The notes below the pieces were generated by a model. The model worked only from the letters and a program-made list of their open reading frames with translations, did not search any database and was not told where the DNA came from. Below are positions 53,361 through 61,623 of a stretch of DNA of 64,000 nt, piece after piece. Source of the stretch: Glaciecola blandensis. Lineage in GTDB: Bacteria; Pseudomonadota; Gammaproteobacteria; Enterobacterales; Alteromonadaceae. The stretch covers positions 186,001 to 250,000 of the forward strand of contig NZ_JAVRIE010000003.1 of assembly GCF_031846165.1 (NCBI RefSeq), given 5' to 3'. The position numbers and the translations under genes are program-made. Position 1 is the first letter of the stretch. Every line of letters starts with the position of its first letter.

Positions 53361-54335
53361 TTAGATTGTTTTAAGTTGTGAAGCTCTCGCTTTCATTGCG
53401 TGCTCAACATCTATTTGAGTTGGCGGGTTACATCCGTTTTTTTCGACGTTTAGAGTTGCCGCCATTAGCGCGAACTGCAAAGTGTATTCGAGAGCCTCAT
53501 CTGACCAAGGTTGTTTTATTTGTCCTTGCCGTAATAACTGAGCGAGAAACGCTGAGAAGAAAGTATCTCCAGCACCTACTGCATCGACGAAAGGTGTCGG
53601 GGAAAAAACGGGTTTGGTGACTTCAAACTTGTTGGTGATTAAAGTGGCACCATGTTCGCCAAGGGTCAACAAAACCATGCTGGCATTCGTTTGTGCAAGT
53701 AGTTCTTTTGCACCATCAAGAGGCGCTACTGTTGAGCCGAGCGCAAGTAAATCTTCATCACTTACTTTTATAATATCAGCGTAGTTCGCTAATGATGTTA
53801 CCGCTTTTACGTAGCTTTCGTTATCGGCCTCTACACCTTTTCGCATGTTAATGTCGATACTGACGCAGACTTCACGCTGTTTTAATACTGTAAAGCAAGG
53901 CTCTAATACGTCTACCATACTCGGCACAAGTGCTAACGAACCAGTATGAAACAATTCGATATCTTCAGGGATGACCGATTGCAAAGTAGCTGCATCAATG
54001 TCTAAATCGGCAATGTGTTTACGATAAAGGCAATAGTCAGGCTGACCCTGCTCGTCTTTGTATACTAACGCTAAGGAAGTAGGTAAATCTGAACGGTTAT
54101 TCTCAGGAAGCGTAATGCCTTCTTTGCTGGCAAACTGCTTTAAACGTGTACCGTAAATATCGTTTGAAATAGGCGATAAGTAGCTGATATCTATGTTTTG
54201 GCGTGCAAAGCTTTGCGCTACGTTAAAAGGGGAGCCACCAATATGAGAATGCAGAATGCCTTCAGTTTGTTCTATGAGGTCAAATAGAGCTTCACCAAAT
54301 ACTGCAGCTTTCGGTTTGTTTGTGTGTTCAGTCAT
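53361..54335 (-). CDS. PfkB-family sugar kinase, probably fructokinase
   Basis: This 324-residue ribokinase-like enzyme phosphorylates a sugar with ATP. It begins with AAVFGEALFDLI, has the substrate motif HIGGSPFNVAQSFARQ and the C-terminal signature DAVGAGDTFFSAFL with catalytic Asp. The pattern resembles fructokinases more than ribokinase or KDG kinase, but the substrate is not certain. Its ATG directly abuts the stop of the truncated SorC/DeoR-like regulator, so the two were once coupled and the kinase may have lost its control. It lies inside the tRNA-bounded segment. Confidence 0.85.
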   Translation of the reverse strand: MTEHTNKPKAAVFGEALFDLIEQTEGILHSHIGGSPFNVAQSFARQNIDISYLSPISNDIYGTRLKQFASKEGITLPENNRSDLPTSLALVYKDEQGQPDYCLYRKHIADLDIDAATLQSVIPEDIELFHTGSLALVPSMVDVLEPCFTVLKQREVCVSIDINMRKGVEADNESYVKAVTSLANYADIIKVSDEDLLALGSTVAPLDGAKELLAQTNASMVLLTLGEHGATLITNKFEVTKPVFSPTPFVDAVGAGDTFFSAFLAQLLRQGQIKQPWSDEALEYTLQFALMAATLNVEKNGCNPPTQIDVEHAMKARASQLKTI

Positions 54336-54566
54336 TTACTTCATCTCTAGCAGATGCTCTGCTGTATATTTATTGGTAATTATGCCACAGTCGAGCAATT
54401 CACGTTTTTTGTTATAGACCCAGCCAATAAGTTCGCCTACTGCGCCTAGTTTAACGAGTTCTTTTGCGTCATCTACATTTACATCAATAAAGTCGTCGTT
54501 GATTGGAGGGGAGTTTACACCGATATTACCCAAACCGACAAATATAACATCGGCTTGTTTAGTAAG
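54336..54566 (-). pseudogene. C-terminal remnant of a SorC/DeoR-type sugar-responsive regulator
   Basis: The frame is open for 76 residues from a stop codon at 54567-54569 to the end at 54336. It encodes the distal part of a SorC-type sugar-binding domain: ADVIFVGLGNIG, then ELVKLGAVGELIGWVYN and a C-terminal DCGIITNKY. The full protein would have about 300 residues with an N-terminal helix-turn-helix, all missing here. The remnant begins only 24 bases from the 3' end of the tRNA-Arg gene, so the break coincides with the tRNA junction. TTG 54533 could in principle restart a 65-residue product. Confidence 0.7.
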
Positions 54567-54590
54567 TTATAGGTTACGATAAACAAAAAC

Positions 54591-54666
54591 TGGCCACCCC
54601 TACAGGACTTGAACCTGTATCAAAGACTTAGGAGGTCCTCGTTTTATCCAGTTAAACTAAGGGGTG
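54591..54666 (-). tRNA. tRNA-Arg, anticodon CCT
   Basis: A full cloverleaf can be folded. The acceptor arms CACCCCT and AGGGGTG pair over seven bases with discriminator G and an encoded CCA. The D stem is GTTT/AAAC, the anticodon stem AGGAC/GTCTT carries loop CTCCTAA (anticodon CCT at 54630-54632, reading AGG), and the T stem ACAGG/CCTGT holds loop TTCAAGT. The CCT isoacceptor of tRNA-Arg is a known integration target in enterobacteria (argW). A decayed copy of its 3' half lies 2.43 kb downstream. Confidence 0.95.
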
Positions 54667-54702
54667 GAGGGGCAAAGCCTTATTTTGTGCTACTTTATGA
54701 AT

Positions 54703-54729
54703 CAAAACAAGTCGGTGCGTTTTACCGAC
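54703..54729 (-). terminator. Intrinsic terminator of flgT
   Basis: On the minus strand GTCGGT and ACCGAC pair around a seven-base loop and are followed by TTGTTTTG. It lies 50 bases after the flgT stop and before the tRNA-Arg gene. Confidence 0.7.
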
Positions 54730-54779
54730 ATTGTGCTGCTGAGCTTACAGAATAAATGAAGCGTCAAATCAATCGACGA

Positions 54780-55937
54780 TTATTGCCTAGCAACAAAATC
54801 ATTTGCTTGAATATTACCTAAAAGGCTTCGGTCTCGGCTAGTGACCGTGGCTGTTTCAGCAAATACTTGTGTCACAACAAGAGGAGTAGGGTGTAACACA
54901 AACTGCTTATATTGTTGACCAAAGTTGTCCTGAATTTGTTTTACACTAAATAAGGTAAGTTGGTCTCCAGCTTTCACTTGTTGGTTTTCACCAAGGTTAA
55001 TTTGTAGTTGGTTGTTTGCTACTGCCAAGATTCTACCCATAGTCGGCTCGCACATGGCAAATTCTTCTAAGTCGACTGCTGCTTGCTGCATGCTCTCTAA
55101 AACAGCACGGCCGAAACGACTTCGCCAAAATTGATCTGAATGCACGTCGACAGTTTTGGTCCGGTCAAACTCCCAAGCTTCTGATAGTCGATATTGCTTA
55201 CTCATCAAGGTTTCACCTGAAGCACCGTTCAATAGCGTGATGCTATAGGCAAGGTTTCGCACCGCTTGTTCACCCTTCCAAAACGTAAACGCATTCGATT
55301 GATTGCGCTCTACGCTAATGTCATCAATGGTAATTGCTAATACATACTGAACATCCGTTTTTTCTGCCAGTCTGACGGCCTGCATTGCTTGATTTGTTGT
55401 ATGCCAATTTAGAATATACGGTTCTACATCAGAGACGGTAAGACTTGTTGTGATAGCCGCAAATGTCTCCTGAAGCTTCATTGCTGCCGCTTCACCGAAA
55501 GTATGTAGCTGGCCATCCGCCGCTTGTGCACCGTAGCGTAAAGGGAAATATGTAGTTGCAATACGCTTGGTATAATCGGCTGCGCTGCATTGTGATTCTT
55601 GTGAAAAGATATCTGCGCGAATAGATACGGTGACATAGCCATCTTCATATACCTCTTCAATAAACTCAATCGTATTTACCTCACCACTAGAGCGAATCTC
55701 TAAATGATCATCCATCAGTAGACCGTTCGTCATTTGTTGTACGCTTCGCACAGATGCGCCAGCAAACAATAAGGCTTGCTTAATTGCTTCTTCTGTTGCC
55801 TGTTCTCTAGCAGCCACTTTATCACCGTTTAGAATAGCTGCTTGCCCAGTGGCTGAGAACCAGGCCGCCTTAGCTGTGTGGCTAAAACTAAGTGACAAAA
55901 GAACAAACCCAAAAATAGTGTACCAAGGTGTTTTCAT
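54780..55937 (-). CDS. flgT: Flagellar H-ring protein FlgT
   Basis: FlgT forms the H ring around the outer-membrane part of the sodium-driven polar flagellar motor in Vibrio and helps build the T ring. The 385-residue protein has a signal peptide ending HTAKA before AWFSATGQAAI, then the LPP20-like N-terminal domain (EQATEEAIKQALLFAGASV), a middle domain and a C-terminal domain with GRILAVANNQLQINLG. I start at ATG 55937; an upstream in-frame ATG at 55979 would bury the signal. It is divergent from flgP. Its presence implies a Vibrio-type motor with H ring. Confidence 0.85.
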   Translation of the reverse strand: MKTPWYTIFGFVLLSLSFSHTAKAAWFSATGQAAILNGDKVAAREQATEEAIKQALLFAGASVRSVQQMTNGLLMDDHLEIRSSGEVNTIEFIEEVYEDGYVTVSIRADIFSQESQCSAADYTKRIATTYFPLRYGAQAADGQLHTFGEAAAMKLQETFAAITTSLTVSDVEPYILNWHTTNQAMQAVRLAEKTDVQYVLAITIDDISVERNQSNAFTFWKGEQAVRNLAYSITLLNGASGETLMSKQYRLSEAWEFDRTKTVDVHSDQFWRSRFGRAVLESMQQAAVDLEEFAMCEPTMGRILAVANNQLQINLGENQQVKAGDQLTLFSVKQIQDNFGQQYKQFVLHPTPLVVTQVFAETATVTSRDRSLLGNIQANDFVARQ

Positions 55938-56105
55938 ATCAATGTGCTCAACGTTATGCTGTTCAAGGTTGCATTGCATTTATGAGTCTCTGCAAGACAA
56001 CTAAGACTAAACTGATACTGTCAAAAAACAGTGTTATTGCTTTGGCTATACAAGTTATATGCCATAAGGCACATTTAGAGGATTTGAAGGTTTAATCTGA
56101 AATAG

Positions 56106-56123
56106 TTGGTTCGCTTATTGCTT
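56106..56123 (+). promoter_or_regulatory. Sigma-54 promoter upstream of flgP
   Basis: TTGG at 56106-56109 and TTGCTT at 56118-56123 place GG and GC exactly ten bases apart. CG at the proper inner position and TTGC match the sigma-54 consensus. Transcription would begin near 56133, about 90 bases before the flgP ATG. Confidence 0.6.
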
Positions 56124-56221
56124 AGTGTCTCAATAACGAAGCATATGAATACAGCGTCTATTAAGAAAAGCTACTAGATAGACTCTGCTAAAACAACAAA
56201 GCAAGGCAGTAGGAAACAACC

Positions 56222-56719
56222 ATGCAAGAGTATACGAACTATTTACCAAATAAAAAACAGCTTCTAATGAGCGCGATGATGCTTTTCGCTGTCGCCGCTT
56301 TGTCGGGCTGTAGCTCAATGTTTACCAAGCATGTGGAATGGGAAACGATTGAGCCTGAATCTTATCCTGTGCTCAGTGCTGTGGGTTATGCACCAATAGA
56401 TGCACAACTGGCGTCGGATGATTCTACCAAAACACTGATGGCGATAAAGGCATCAAAACTTGACGCCTACCGCGAATTGGCGGAACAAGTTTATGGCCAA
56501 AAAGTTGACGGTGAGCAAGAGTTAGCAAATTTGATCCTGACAAACAACCAGTTAAAAAGCTCGGTGGAAGGCGTTATTCGAGGCGCTCGTGTTGTAAAGA
56601 GTTACCCCGTAGGTGAAGACACATACGCAACGGAATTAGAGCTAGACATGTCACGAGTCTATGACATCTACCTTTCAACAGCCAAGCCGAAAAAAATACG
56701 AAAGGTCACTTACTATTGA
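56222..56719 (+). CDS. flgP: Flagellar H-ring lipoprotein FlgP
   Basis: FlgP is an outer-membrane lipoprotein needed for the H ring and stability of polar flagella. The 165-residue protein has a lipobox ALSGC near residue 30, followed by the LPP20-like domain with LSAVGYAPI, MAIKASKLDAYRELAEQVYGQ and SSVEGVIRGARVV. The start ATG 56222 follows AGGAAAC; the long basic n-region (LPNKKQ) is normal for a lipoprotein signal. In Vibrio, flgO lies next to it, but flgO is absent here. It probably belongs to the sigma-54-dependent flagellar class. Confidence 0.88.
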   Translation: MQEYTNYLPNKKQLLMSAMMLFAVAALSGCSSMFTKHVEWETIEPESYPVLSAVGYAPIDAQLASDDSTKTLMAIKASKLDAYRELAEQVYGQKVDGEQELANLILTNNQLKSSVEGVIRGARVVKSYPVGEDTYATELELDMSRVYDIYLSTAKPKKIRKVTYY

Positions 56720-56804
56720 TTTGAGCAAGCAGACTTCTAACAAACCTTGAGTTCAGCACAATTTGCTCTAACATAAGAGCTTCTATAAGCTAATTTGGGA
56801 TTTT

Positions 56805-58379
56805 ATGAGTCAAGACATGAGTCATGCAGGTGAGGGTGAACACCTATTAGAACTTCGCCATTTAACGCTCGACGATTTCGACGACATTAAAGAGTTAATG
56901 GATGACGTGTATCAACACGTTGGTGGCGCTTGGAAATTACGCGAATACCAAGCCCAACTCAATACCTTCCCCGATGGACAAATATGCATAGAAGATAAGG
57001 GTAAAGTTGTTGCCGCAGCATTTGCTGTGATTGTTGACTATGACAAATTTGGTGACAAGCACACTTACGATCAAATTACCGGTGATGCTTACTTAACCAC
57101 GCACGATCCCAAAGGTGATGTTCTTTATGGCGTTGATATATTCGTATCGAATGACTACCGAGGCTTGCGTTTAGGCCGACGTTTGTATGAGGCGCGCAAA
57201 GAGATTTGTCGCAACCTGAACCTTCAGTCTATTATGGCCGGTGGTCGCATTCCTAATTATTCAAAGTATTCTAGCGAACTAACTCCATACGAATATATTG
57301 AGAAAGTTAAATCAAAGGACATTTTCGATCCTATCCTGACCTTTCAAATTTCTAATGGCTTCGAAGTGAAGCAAATTTTAAAGGCCTATTTACCGGAAGA
57401 TAAAGCGTCACGTGGCTATGCAACGTTATTGCAGTGGCACAACATATACTACGATGCAGAGAAGCCATCTATTATTAATGGTGTTAAAGAGTCAGCGCGT
57501 ATTGGATGTGTTCAATGGCAAATGCGTTACTTTGAAAATGTTGGTGAATTGCTTCAGCAAGTAGAATACTTCGTCGATGCCTTATCTGATTACTCGTGTG
57601 ATGTTGCATTGTTTCCTGAGTTTTTCAATGCGCCGCTAATGGGCTTAGCTGACTCAGATAGTTCAATTGATGCAATTTGGCATCTAGCGACCTACACCGA
57701 TGAAATCATCACTGCCATTTCTAAGCTTGCGATCACCTATAATATTAATATTATCGCTGGTTCAGTGCCTGTCATTGAAGATGATGAGCTATATAACGTG
57801 AGTTATGTTTGTCATCGTGATGGCTCATTAGAAGCACAGTCGAAGCTGCATCCTACACCTCATGAAAAGTCTGATTGGATCATGAAAGGCGGGGATGAGC
57901 TTAAGGTGTTCGACACTGATTTTGGTAAAATAGGTGTGCTGATTTGTTACGACGTTGAGTTCCCAGAGCTTGCGCGTATTTTAAATGAGCAAGATATGCA
58001 GGTGTTGTTTGTGCCATTTTGGACTGACACTAAGAATGGTTACCTGAGAGTTCGTCGTTGTGCGCAAGCTAGAGCGATAGAGAATGAATGTTACGTTGCC
58101 ATTGCTGGTAGTGTGGGTAACTTGCCTAAAGTAGACAACGTTGATATTCAATACGGACAAACGGCTGTATTTTCGCCCTCGGATTTTGCTTTCCCACATG
58201 ACGCAATTGTGTCGGAAACCACGCCTAACACTGAAATGACCTTAATAGTCGATTTAGATTATAACAAGCTCACGAAGTTGAAAAATGAGGGCTCGGTACG
58301 CAATTATTTAGACCGTCGACGCGATTTATACCGAGTCGATTGGATCGGTAAAAATGCGTACGACAGTGGCAAGTCTTAA
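56805..58379 (+). CDS. GNAT acetyltransferase-nitrilase fusion protein
   Basis: The 524-residue cytoplasmic protein has an N-terminal GNAT domain (about residues 15-210, with FVSNDYRGLRLGRRLYEAR as the acetyl-CoA loop) and a C-terminal carbon-nitrogen hydrolase domain (about 228-510). The nitrilase triad is intact: Glu in LFPEFFNAP, Lys in SKLHPTPHEK and Cys in VLICYDVEFPE. Such fusions are found in many proteobacteria; the substrate is unknown. It lies between flgP and mgtE, breaking the flagellar cluster, and has no obvious flagellar function. Start ATG 56805; an internal ATG at 56817 is also possible. Confidence 0.9.
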   Translation: MSQDMSHAGEGEHLLELRHLTLDDFDDIKELMDDVYQHVGGAWKLREYQAQLNTFPDGQICIEDKGKVVAAAFAVIVDYDKFGDKHTYDQITGDAYLTTHDPKGDVLYGVDIFVSNDYRGLRLGRRLYEARKEICRNLNLQSIMAGGRIPNYSKYSSELTPYEYIEKVKSKDIFDPILTFQISNGFEVKQILKAYLPEDKASRGYATLLQWHNIYYDAEKPSIINGVKESARIGCVQWQMRYFENVGELLQQVEYFVDALSDYSCDVALFPEFFNAPLMGLADSDSSIDAIWHLATYTDEIITAISKLAITYNINIIAGSVPVIEDDELYNVSYVCHRDGSLEAQSKLHPTPHEKSDWIMKGGDELKVFDTDFGKIGVLICYDVEFPELARILNEQDMQVLFVPFWTDTKNGYLRVRRCAQARAIENECYVAIAGSVGNLPKVDNVDIQYGQTAVFSPSDFAFPHDAIVSETTPNTEMTLIVDLDYNKLTKLKNEGSVRNYLDRRRDLYRVDWIGKNAYDSGKS

Positions 58380-58397
58380 CGGCTAATTAAGGCGAGC

Positions 58398-59735
58398 TTA
58401 GAGCAGTAACAAGCTACCTAACCCTAAGAAAGCCACAAAGCCAACGATGTCGGTTACCGTTGTAAGAATGACAGACCCTGATAACGCAGGGTCTATCTTT
58501 AACTTATTCAATACGATAGGTAGCAACACGCCGGTTAATGCTGCCATTGCTATATTCAATAGAATGGCAATAGAAATCACGATGCCAAGTAAACTACTAT
58601 CGAACCACAAGTAAGCAATTGCACCAACCACAGTTGCCCAAATGACACCATTCAACAAACCTACCTTCAATTCTTTTTCTAGTAACGCTTTGCGGTTACT
58701 GTCAGTGACTTGCCCTAGCGCTAGGCCACGAACGATTAGGGTGAGTGTTTGACTGCCCGCTATTCCGCCCATACTTGCAACTACTGGCATCAATACAGCC
58801 AATGCCACTACCTCTTGAAGAGTCGCCTCAAACAAGCCAATGAACCATGAGGCTAGAAAAGCGGTGACCAAATTGATACCCAGCCAAATAGCACGCTTTT
58901 TTGCACTCTTTCTCACACTAGAGAACAAATCCTCGTTTTCGTCCATACCTGCAGATGACATGACTTGTCGTTCATAATCTTCATTCACTAATTCACAAGC
59001 AGTGACAATATCAACGCGGCCCAATAGCTTATTGGTATCATCCAACACGGGTAACGAAATAAATCCGCTGTTCTGAACGACTCTAGCAGCTTGCACTGCA
59101 TCTTGTTCTGCCTTAATTACACTGATGAATTCAACCGATAAGTCGACCAATGGAATATGTTCTGGCGCACGAAAAAGCCGATCAAACTTCACGGCTGAAG
59201 AAAACTGCCCAGTTCTGTTGACTAAAAAGATACATTCGGTTGATTCAGGTACTTCGCGGCGTATCAAACGTAAGGCGTCACTGACTTTGGCATTGAGTGG
59301 CAACACCAATACATCATGGTTTAACCAGTGACCAATTTGATTGTCTTTGAATTGACTCGCATCTTGAAAGAATTGGCGCTGTTGCTTACCCATTGCCGAG
59401 ACGGCAATATCAACTAGGTTGTTTGGCAGACTGTCGCAAATTTCTAGTAGTTGCTCGGAATCAACATCTTGAAAAATGTTTTCCCATTTATCAATTGGGG
59501 TAGCGTCGATAAGTGGGGAGCGCGGGTCAGCGCGCATGTCGACTAATACATCTAGTTTTTTATGGCTGGGGATTTGCTCCCAGCTATTTACCCTTTGTTC
59601 TACGGGCAATGATTCCAATAGCAATGCAAGGCTTTCAGAATCGGTAGATGCAATGGTATTGATCAACTCGGCATTATCTTCGAGCGCGTCGGCTTTAACG
59701 ATTTCTTCGATTAAACTAGGAATTTGATCAGACAT
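58398..59735 (-). CDS. mgtE: Magnesium transporter MgtE
   Basis: MgtE is a dimeric inner-membrane Mg2+ channel gated by cytoplasmic Mg2+. The 445-residue protein has the N domain of superhelical repeats (about 1-130), a pair of CBS domains (about 135-255, with VDIVTACELVNED) and five membrane helices (about 285-445) including the pore segment PVVASMGGIAGSQTLTLIVRGLALG and SVILTTVTDIVGF. It starts at ATG 59735. It stands in the flagellar block between a fusion-enzyme gene (convergent) and flgN (same strand, 75 bases upstream). A link to motility is not supported by sequence. Confidence 0.93.
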   Translation of the reverse strand: MSDQIPSLIEEIVKADALEDNAELINTIASTDSESLALLLESLPVEQRVNSWEQIPSHKKLDVLVDMRADPRSPLIDATPIDKWENIFQDVDSEQLLEICDSLPNNLVDIAVSAMGKQQRQFFQDASQFKDNQIGHWLNHDVLVLPLNAKVSDALRLIRREVPESTECIFLVNRTGQFSSAVKFDRLFRAPEHIPLVDLSVEFISVIKAEQDAVQAARVVQNSGFISLPVLDDTNKLLGRVDIVTACELVNEDYERQVMSSAGMDENEDLFSSVRKSAKKRAIWLGINLVTAFLASWFIGLFEATLQEVVALAVLMPVVASMGGIAGSQTLTLIVRGLALGQVTDSNRKALLEKELKVGLLNGVIWATVVGAIAYLWFDSSLLGIVISIAILLNIAMAALTGVLLPIVLNKLKIDPALSGSVILTTVTDIVGFVAFLGLGSLLLL

Positions 59736-59810
59736 AATTGCTCAATAGGCTGCCGTGAGAACACCGCCATGCTATGGAAACTAGTGGCATTTGTAAATCA
59801 AAAAAAGGGG

Positions 59811-60242
59811 TTAAGCTGTGAATCCTTTAGATGATCCGTCGCCTGTTGGTTTTCCGCTGCGGTCGTAGGTCATTGATTCACGAGCTCTAAGCTCCATCAT
59901 CAAATTGCGCAGGTGTGTCAGTCTTAGCTGACCCTGTTCAACCGATTTAGCGTTGATTTGGGTGAGATATTTACATTCATGGATGATTGCGTTGCATTTG
60001 TTCATTGCAGCGACTGCTTCTTCCACGTTTTCTTCGTTTGCTTTTGCTTTTTCAAATAGGCTTGCGATAGATGCGTCTTCAGACTCTATTTGATTTAATA
60101 GCTCTTCTTTTTCTTTCAATAAACCCATCAATGTTTCGGGTTCTCTGGAGCTAATCAGATGCAGCTCATTCTCAAGCAAGGCTTTGAGAGAAGTCAGTTG
60201 TTCGAATTGCTTATCAATTGCGCTCAATAGACTAGGCATCAT
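59811..60242 (-). CDS. flgN: Flagellar export chaperone FlgN
   Basis: FlgN is the cytosolic chaperone of the hook-filament junction proteins FlgK and FlgL. The 143-residue, nearly all-helical protein has the family pattern: SAIDKQFEQLTSLKALLENE at the N terminus, LLKEKEELLNQIE in the middle, and C-terminal MTYDRSGKPTG. It starts at 60242, seven bases after the flgM stop, so flgMN form one transcript driven by the sigma-28 site upstream. Confidence 0.88.
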   Translation of the reverse strand: MMPSLLSAIDKQFEQLTSLKALLENELHLISSREPETLMGLLKEKEELLNQIESEDASIASLFEKAKANEENVEEAVAAMNKCNAIIHECKYLTQINAKSVEQGQLRLTHLRNLMMELRARESMTYDRSGKPTGDGSSKGFTA

Positions 60243-60249
60243 ATTTTAT

Positions 60250-60585
60250 TTACGCTCCAGAACCGAATATTTGAGATTCCAATTTAGCGATTTTCTGCGC
60301 TAATACTTCTGGGTTGATTTTGTACTCACCTTCAGCGATTGCTTTCTTTAGTTTGTCCACTTTTTCCTGATTAACAGGGGCTTCGGTACCTTTTTTCTGT
60401 ACCTGAGACAATTGCTGTGCTGACTGTGTTAGTGACACAGAATCACCACGCGGTGCTGCAGCTGGTGCGGCAGTTTGCGTTGCGTTTCCTGTGGTCGCAG
60501 CTTGACCTTGCGTCTGTTGTTGTGACAACTTCTGCCCGTCAATTTGCGGTTTGTTTGCATTGTTATTTACGTTATTAATAGTCAT
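60250..60585 (-). CDS. flgM: Anti-sigma-28 factor FlgM
   Basis: FlgM binds and inhibits FliA until the hook is finished, then is exported through the flagellum. The 111-residue protein has a low-complexity Asn/Gln/Ala-rich N terminus and the conserved C-terminal inhibitory helices GDSVSLTQSAQQLSQ and QEKVDKLKKAIAEGEYKINPEVLAQKIAKLE. It starts at 60585. A near-perfect sigma-28 promoter lies about 35 bases upstream, providing the autoregulatory loop known from other species. Confidence 0.95.
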   Translation of the reverse strand: MTINNVNNNANKPQIDGQKLSQQQTQGQAATTGNATQTAAPAAAPRGDSVSLTQSAQQLSQVQKKGTEAPVNQEKVDKLKKAIAEGEYKINPEVLAQKIAKLESQIFGSGA

Positions 60586-60619
60586 AATTTTTTCCAGAAC
60601 CTATAACACCTCAGTCATG

Positions 60620-60646
60620 TTATCGGCGTTCATGTGGTTTACTTTA
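60620..60646 (-). promoter_or_regulatory. Sigma-28 (FliA) promoter of flgMN
   Basis: On the minus strand TAAAGTAA is followed by exactly 11 bases and then GCCGATAA, a nearly perfect match to the FliA consensus. Transcription would start around 60613, giving a leader of about 28 bases before flgM. Confidence 0.85.
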
Positions 60647-60746
60647 GCAAAAAAGTGAATTAAAAACACATTTTCTGCTTGTTTTTACGTAATTAATTCC
60701 CTTTCTTTCAAGCTCATAAGATAAAAGTGTCAATTTTTTATCACTA

Positions 60747-61454
60747 CTAAATATGAATACTCACTTCACTTGTACTAGAAACCGTCGCAGAAACCGTCTT
60801 TTTAGACTGTGCATTTTGCACGCGAATGGTATCACCCAAGTTGCCATCTTGCTGAGCAATGCCTGACACTTTCAGCTGCAAACCCTTCGTTTGCGCCATA
60901 ATTGTCACCTTGTCGCCTTTACATACAAAGCAAAGCATAGCGTTATTGATTATCTGACCGGGGCGGACTCTTCTTTTAAGACGCGCGCCAATTAAATGAT
61001 CAGGGTTCGTATATGTCGACCCTCTGAGCCTGTTAATAGGGATATCGGCAATATACAGATTTTGTTCACTTAAAAGTGAGCCTGGACTCATGGTTTCCGA
61101 CATCACAACAACCGGTTTAGTTTGTTGTACCTGCACTGAGGTAAATAAATACCAACTTGAATTAGGACAAGTTACTTTGACCGAGACATTCGATTGCTTC
61201 AGGCTCGATTGCGAGGCTTCAAATGCAAAAGGTGTCTGGCACTGTGGTATATGAATACGTTCATCAATTTTCGCCGCTTTAATGGTTAAATCGGCACTAT
61301 TGTCTATAATTGCATTTTGTTGCACATATAGTTCGGCTTGATGCTGTATGCTTTGATGTACCGACGCTTTGGAAAAACTTGCAAAAAGCGTGAAAAATAA
61401 TGTCAAGCCAATGCCAGTAGTGGTCGATAACGAGTTACTTATGTTAATTTGCAT
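60747..61454 (-). CDS. flgA: Flagellar P-ring assembly chaperone FlgA
   Basis: FlgA is a periplasmic chaperone that helps FlgI form the P ring. The 235-residue protein has a signal peptide (hydrophobic residues 14-27, ending FSKAS), a middle domain with conserved cysteines, and a C-terminal SAF-type domain. The LNLYIADIPINRLRG-type stretch, the basic GARLKRRVRPGQIINNAML and MAQTKGLQLKVSGIAQQDG fit the family. It is oriented opposite to cheV. The flgM start is about 160 bases further downstream, so flgA is likely a separate transcript. Confidence 0.92.
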   Translation of the reverse strand: MQINISNSLSTTTGIGLTLFFTLFASFSKASVHQSIQHQAELYVQQNAIIDNSADLTIKAAKIDERIHIPQCQTPFAFEASQSSLKQSNVSVKVTCPNSSWYLFTSVQVQQTKPVVVMSETMSPGSLLSEQNLYIADIPINRLRGSTYTNPDHLIGARLKRRVRPGQIINNAMLCFVCKGDKVTIMAQTKGLQLKVSGIAQQDGNLGDTIRVQNAQSKKTVSATVSSTSEVSIHI

Positions 61455-61623
61455 CTGTTTATACCTATGCTTATGTTGCTTTCCAGCATGCTAACTTTGG
61501 CACTTAGTATGGTGACAATATAAGTGTCAAAAGTCCGGCACATTTTTCTCTTAAACGTGCGCTGGTAATACGGTATATTACACAAGGCAACAATCATGCC
61601 TAAAATGAAATTGGAGGTAATGA

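Noticed and set aside
61490..61545. Sigma-54-like TTTGGCAC upstream of cheV
   Set aside because: The -12 element is GG instead of the required GC, and a second candidate nearby has TC.
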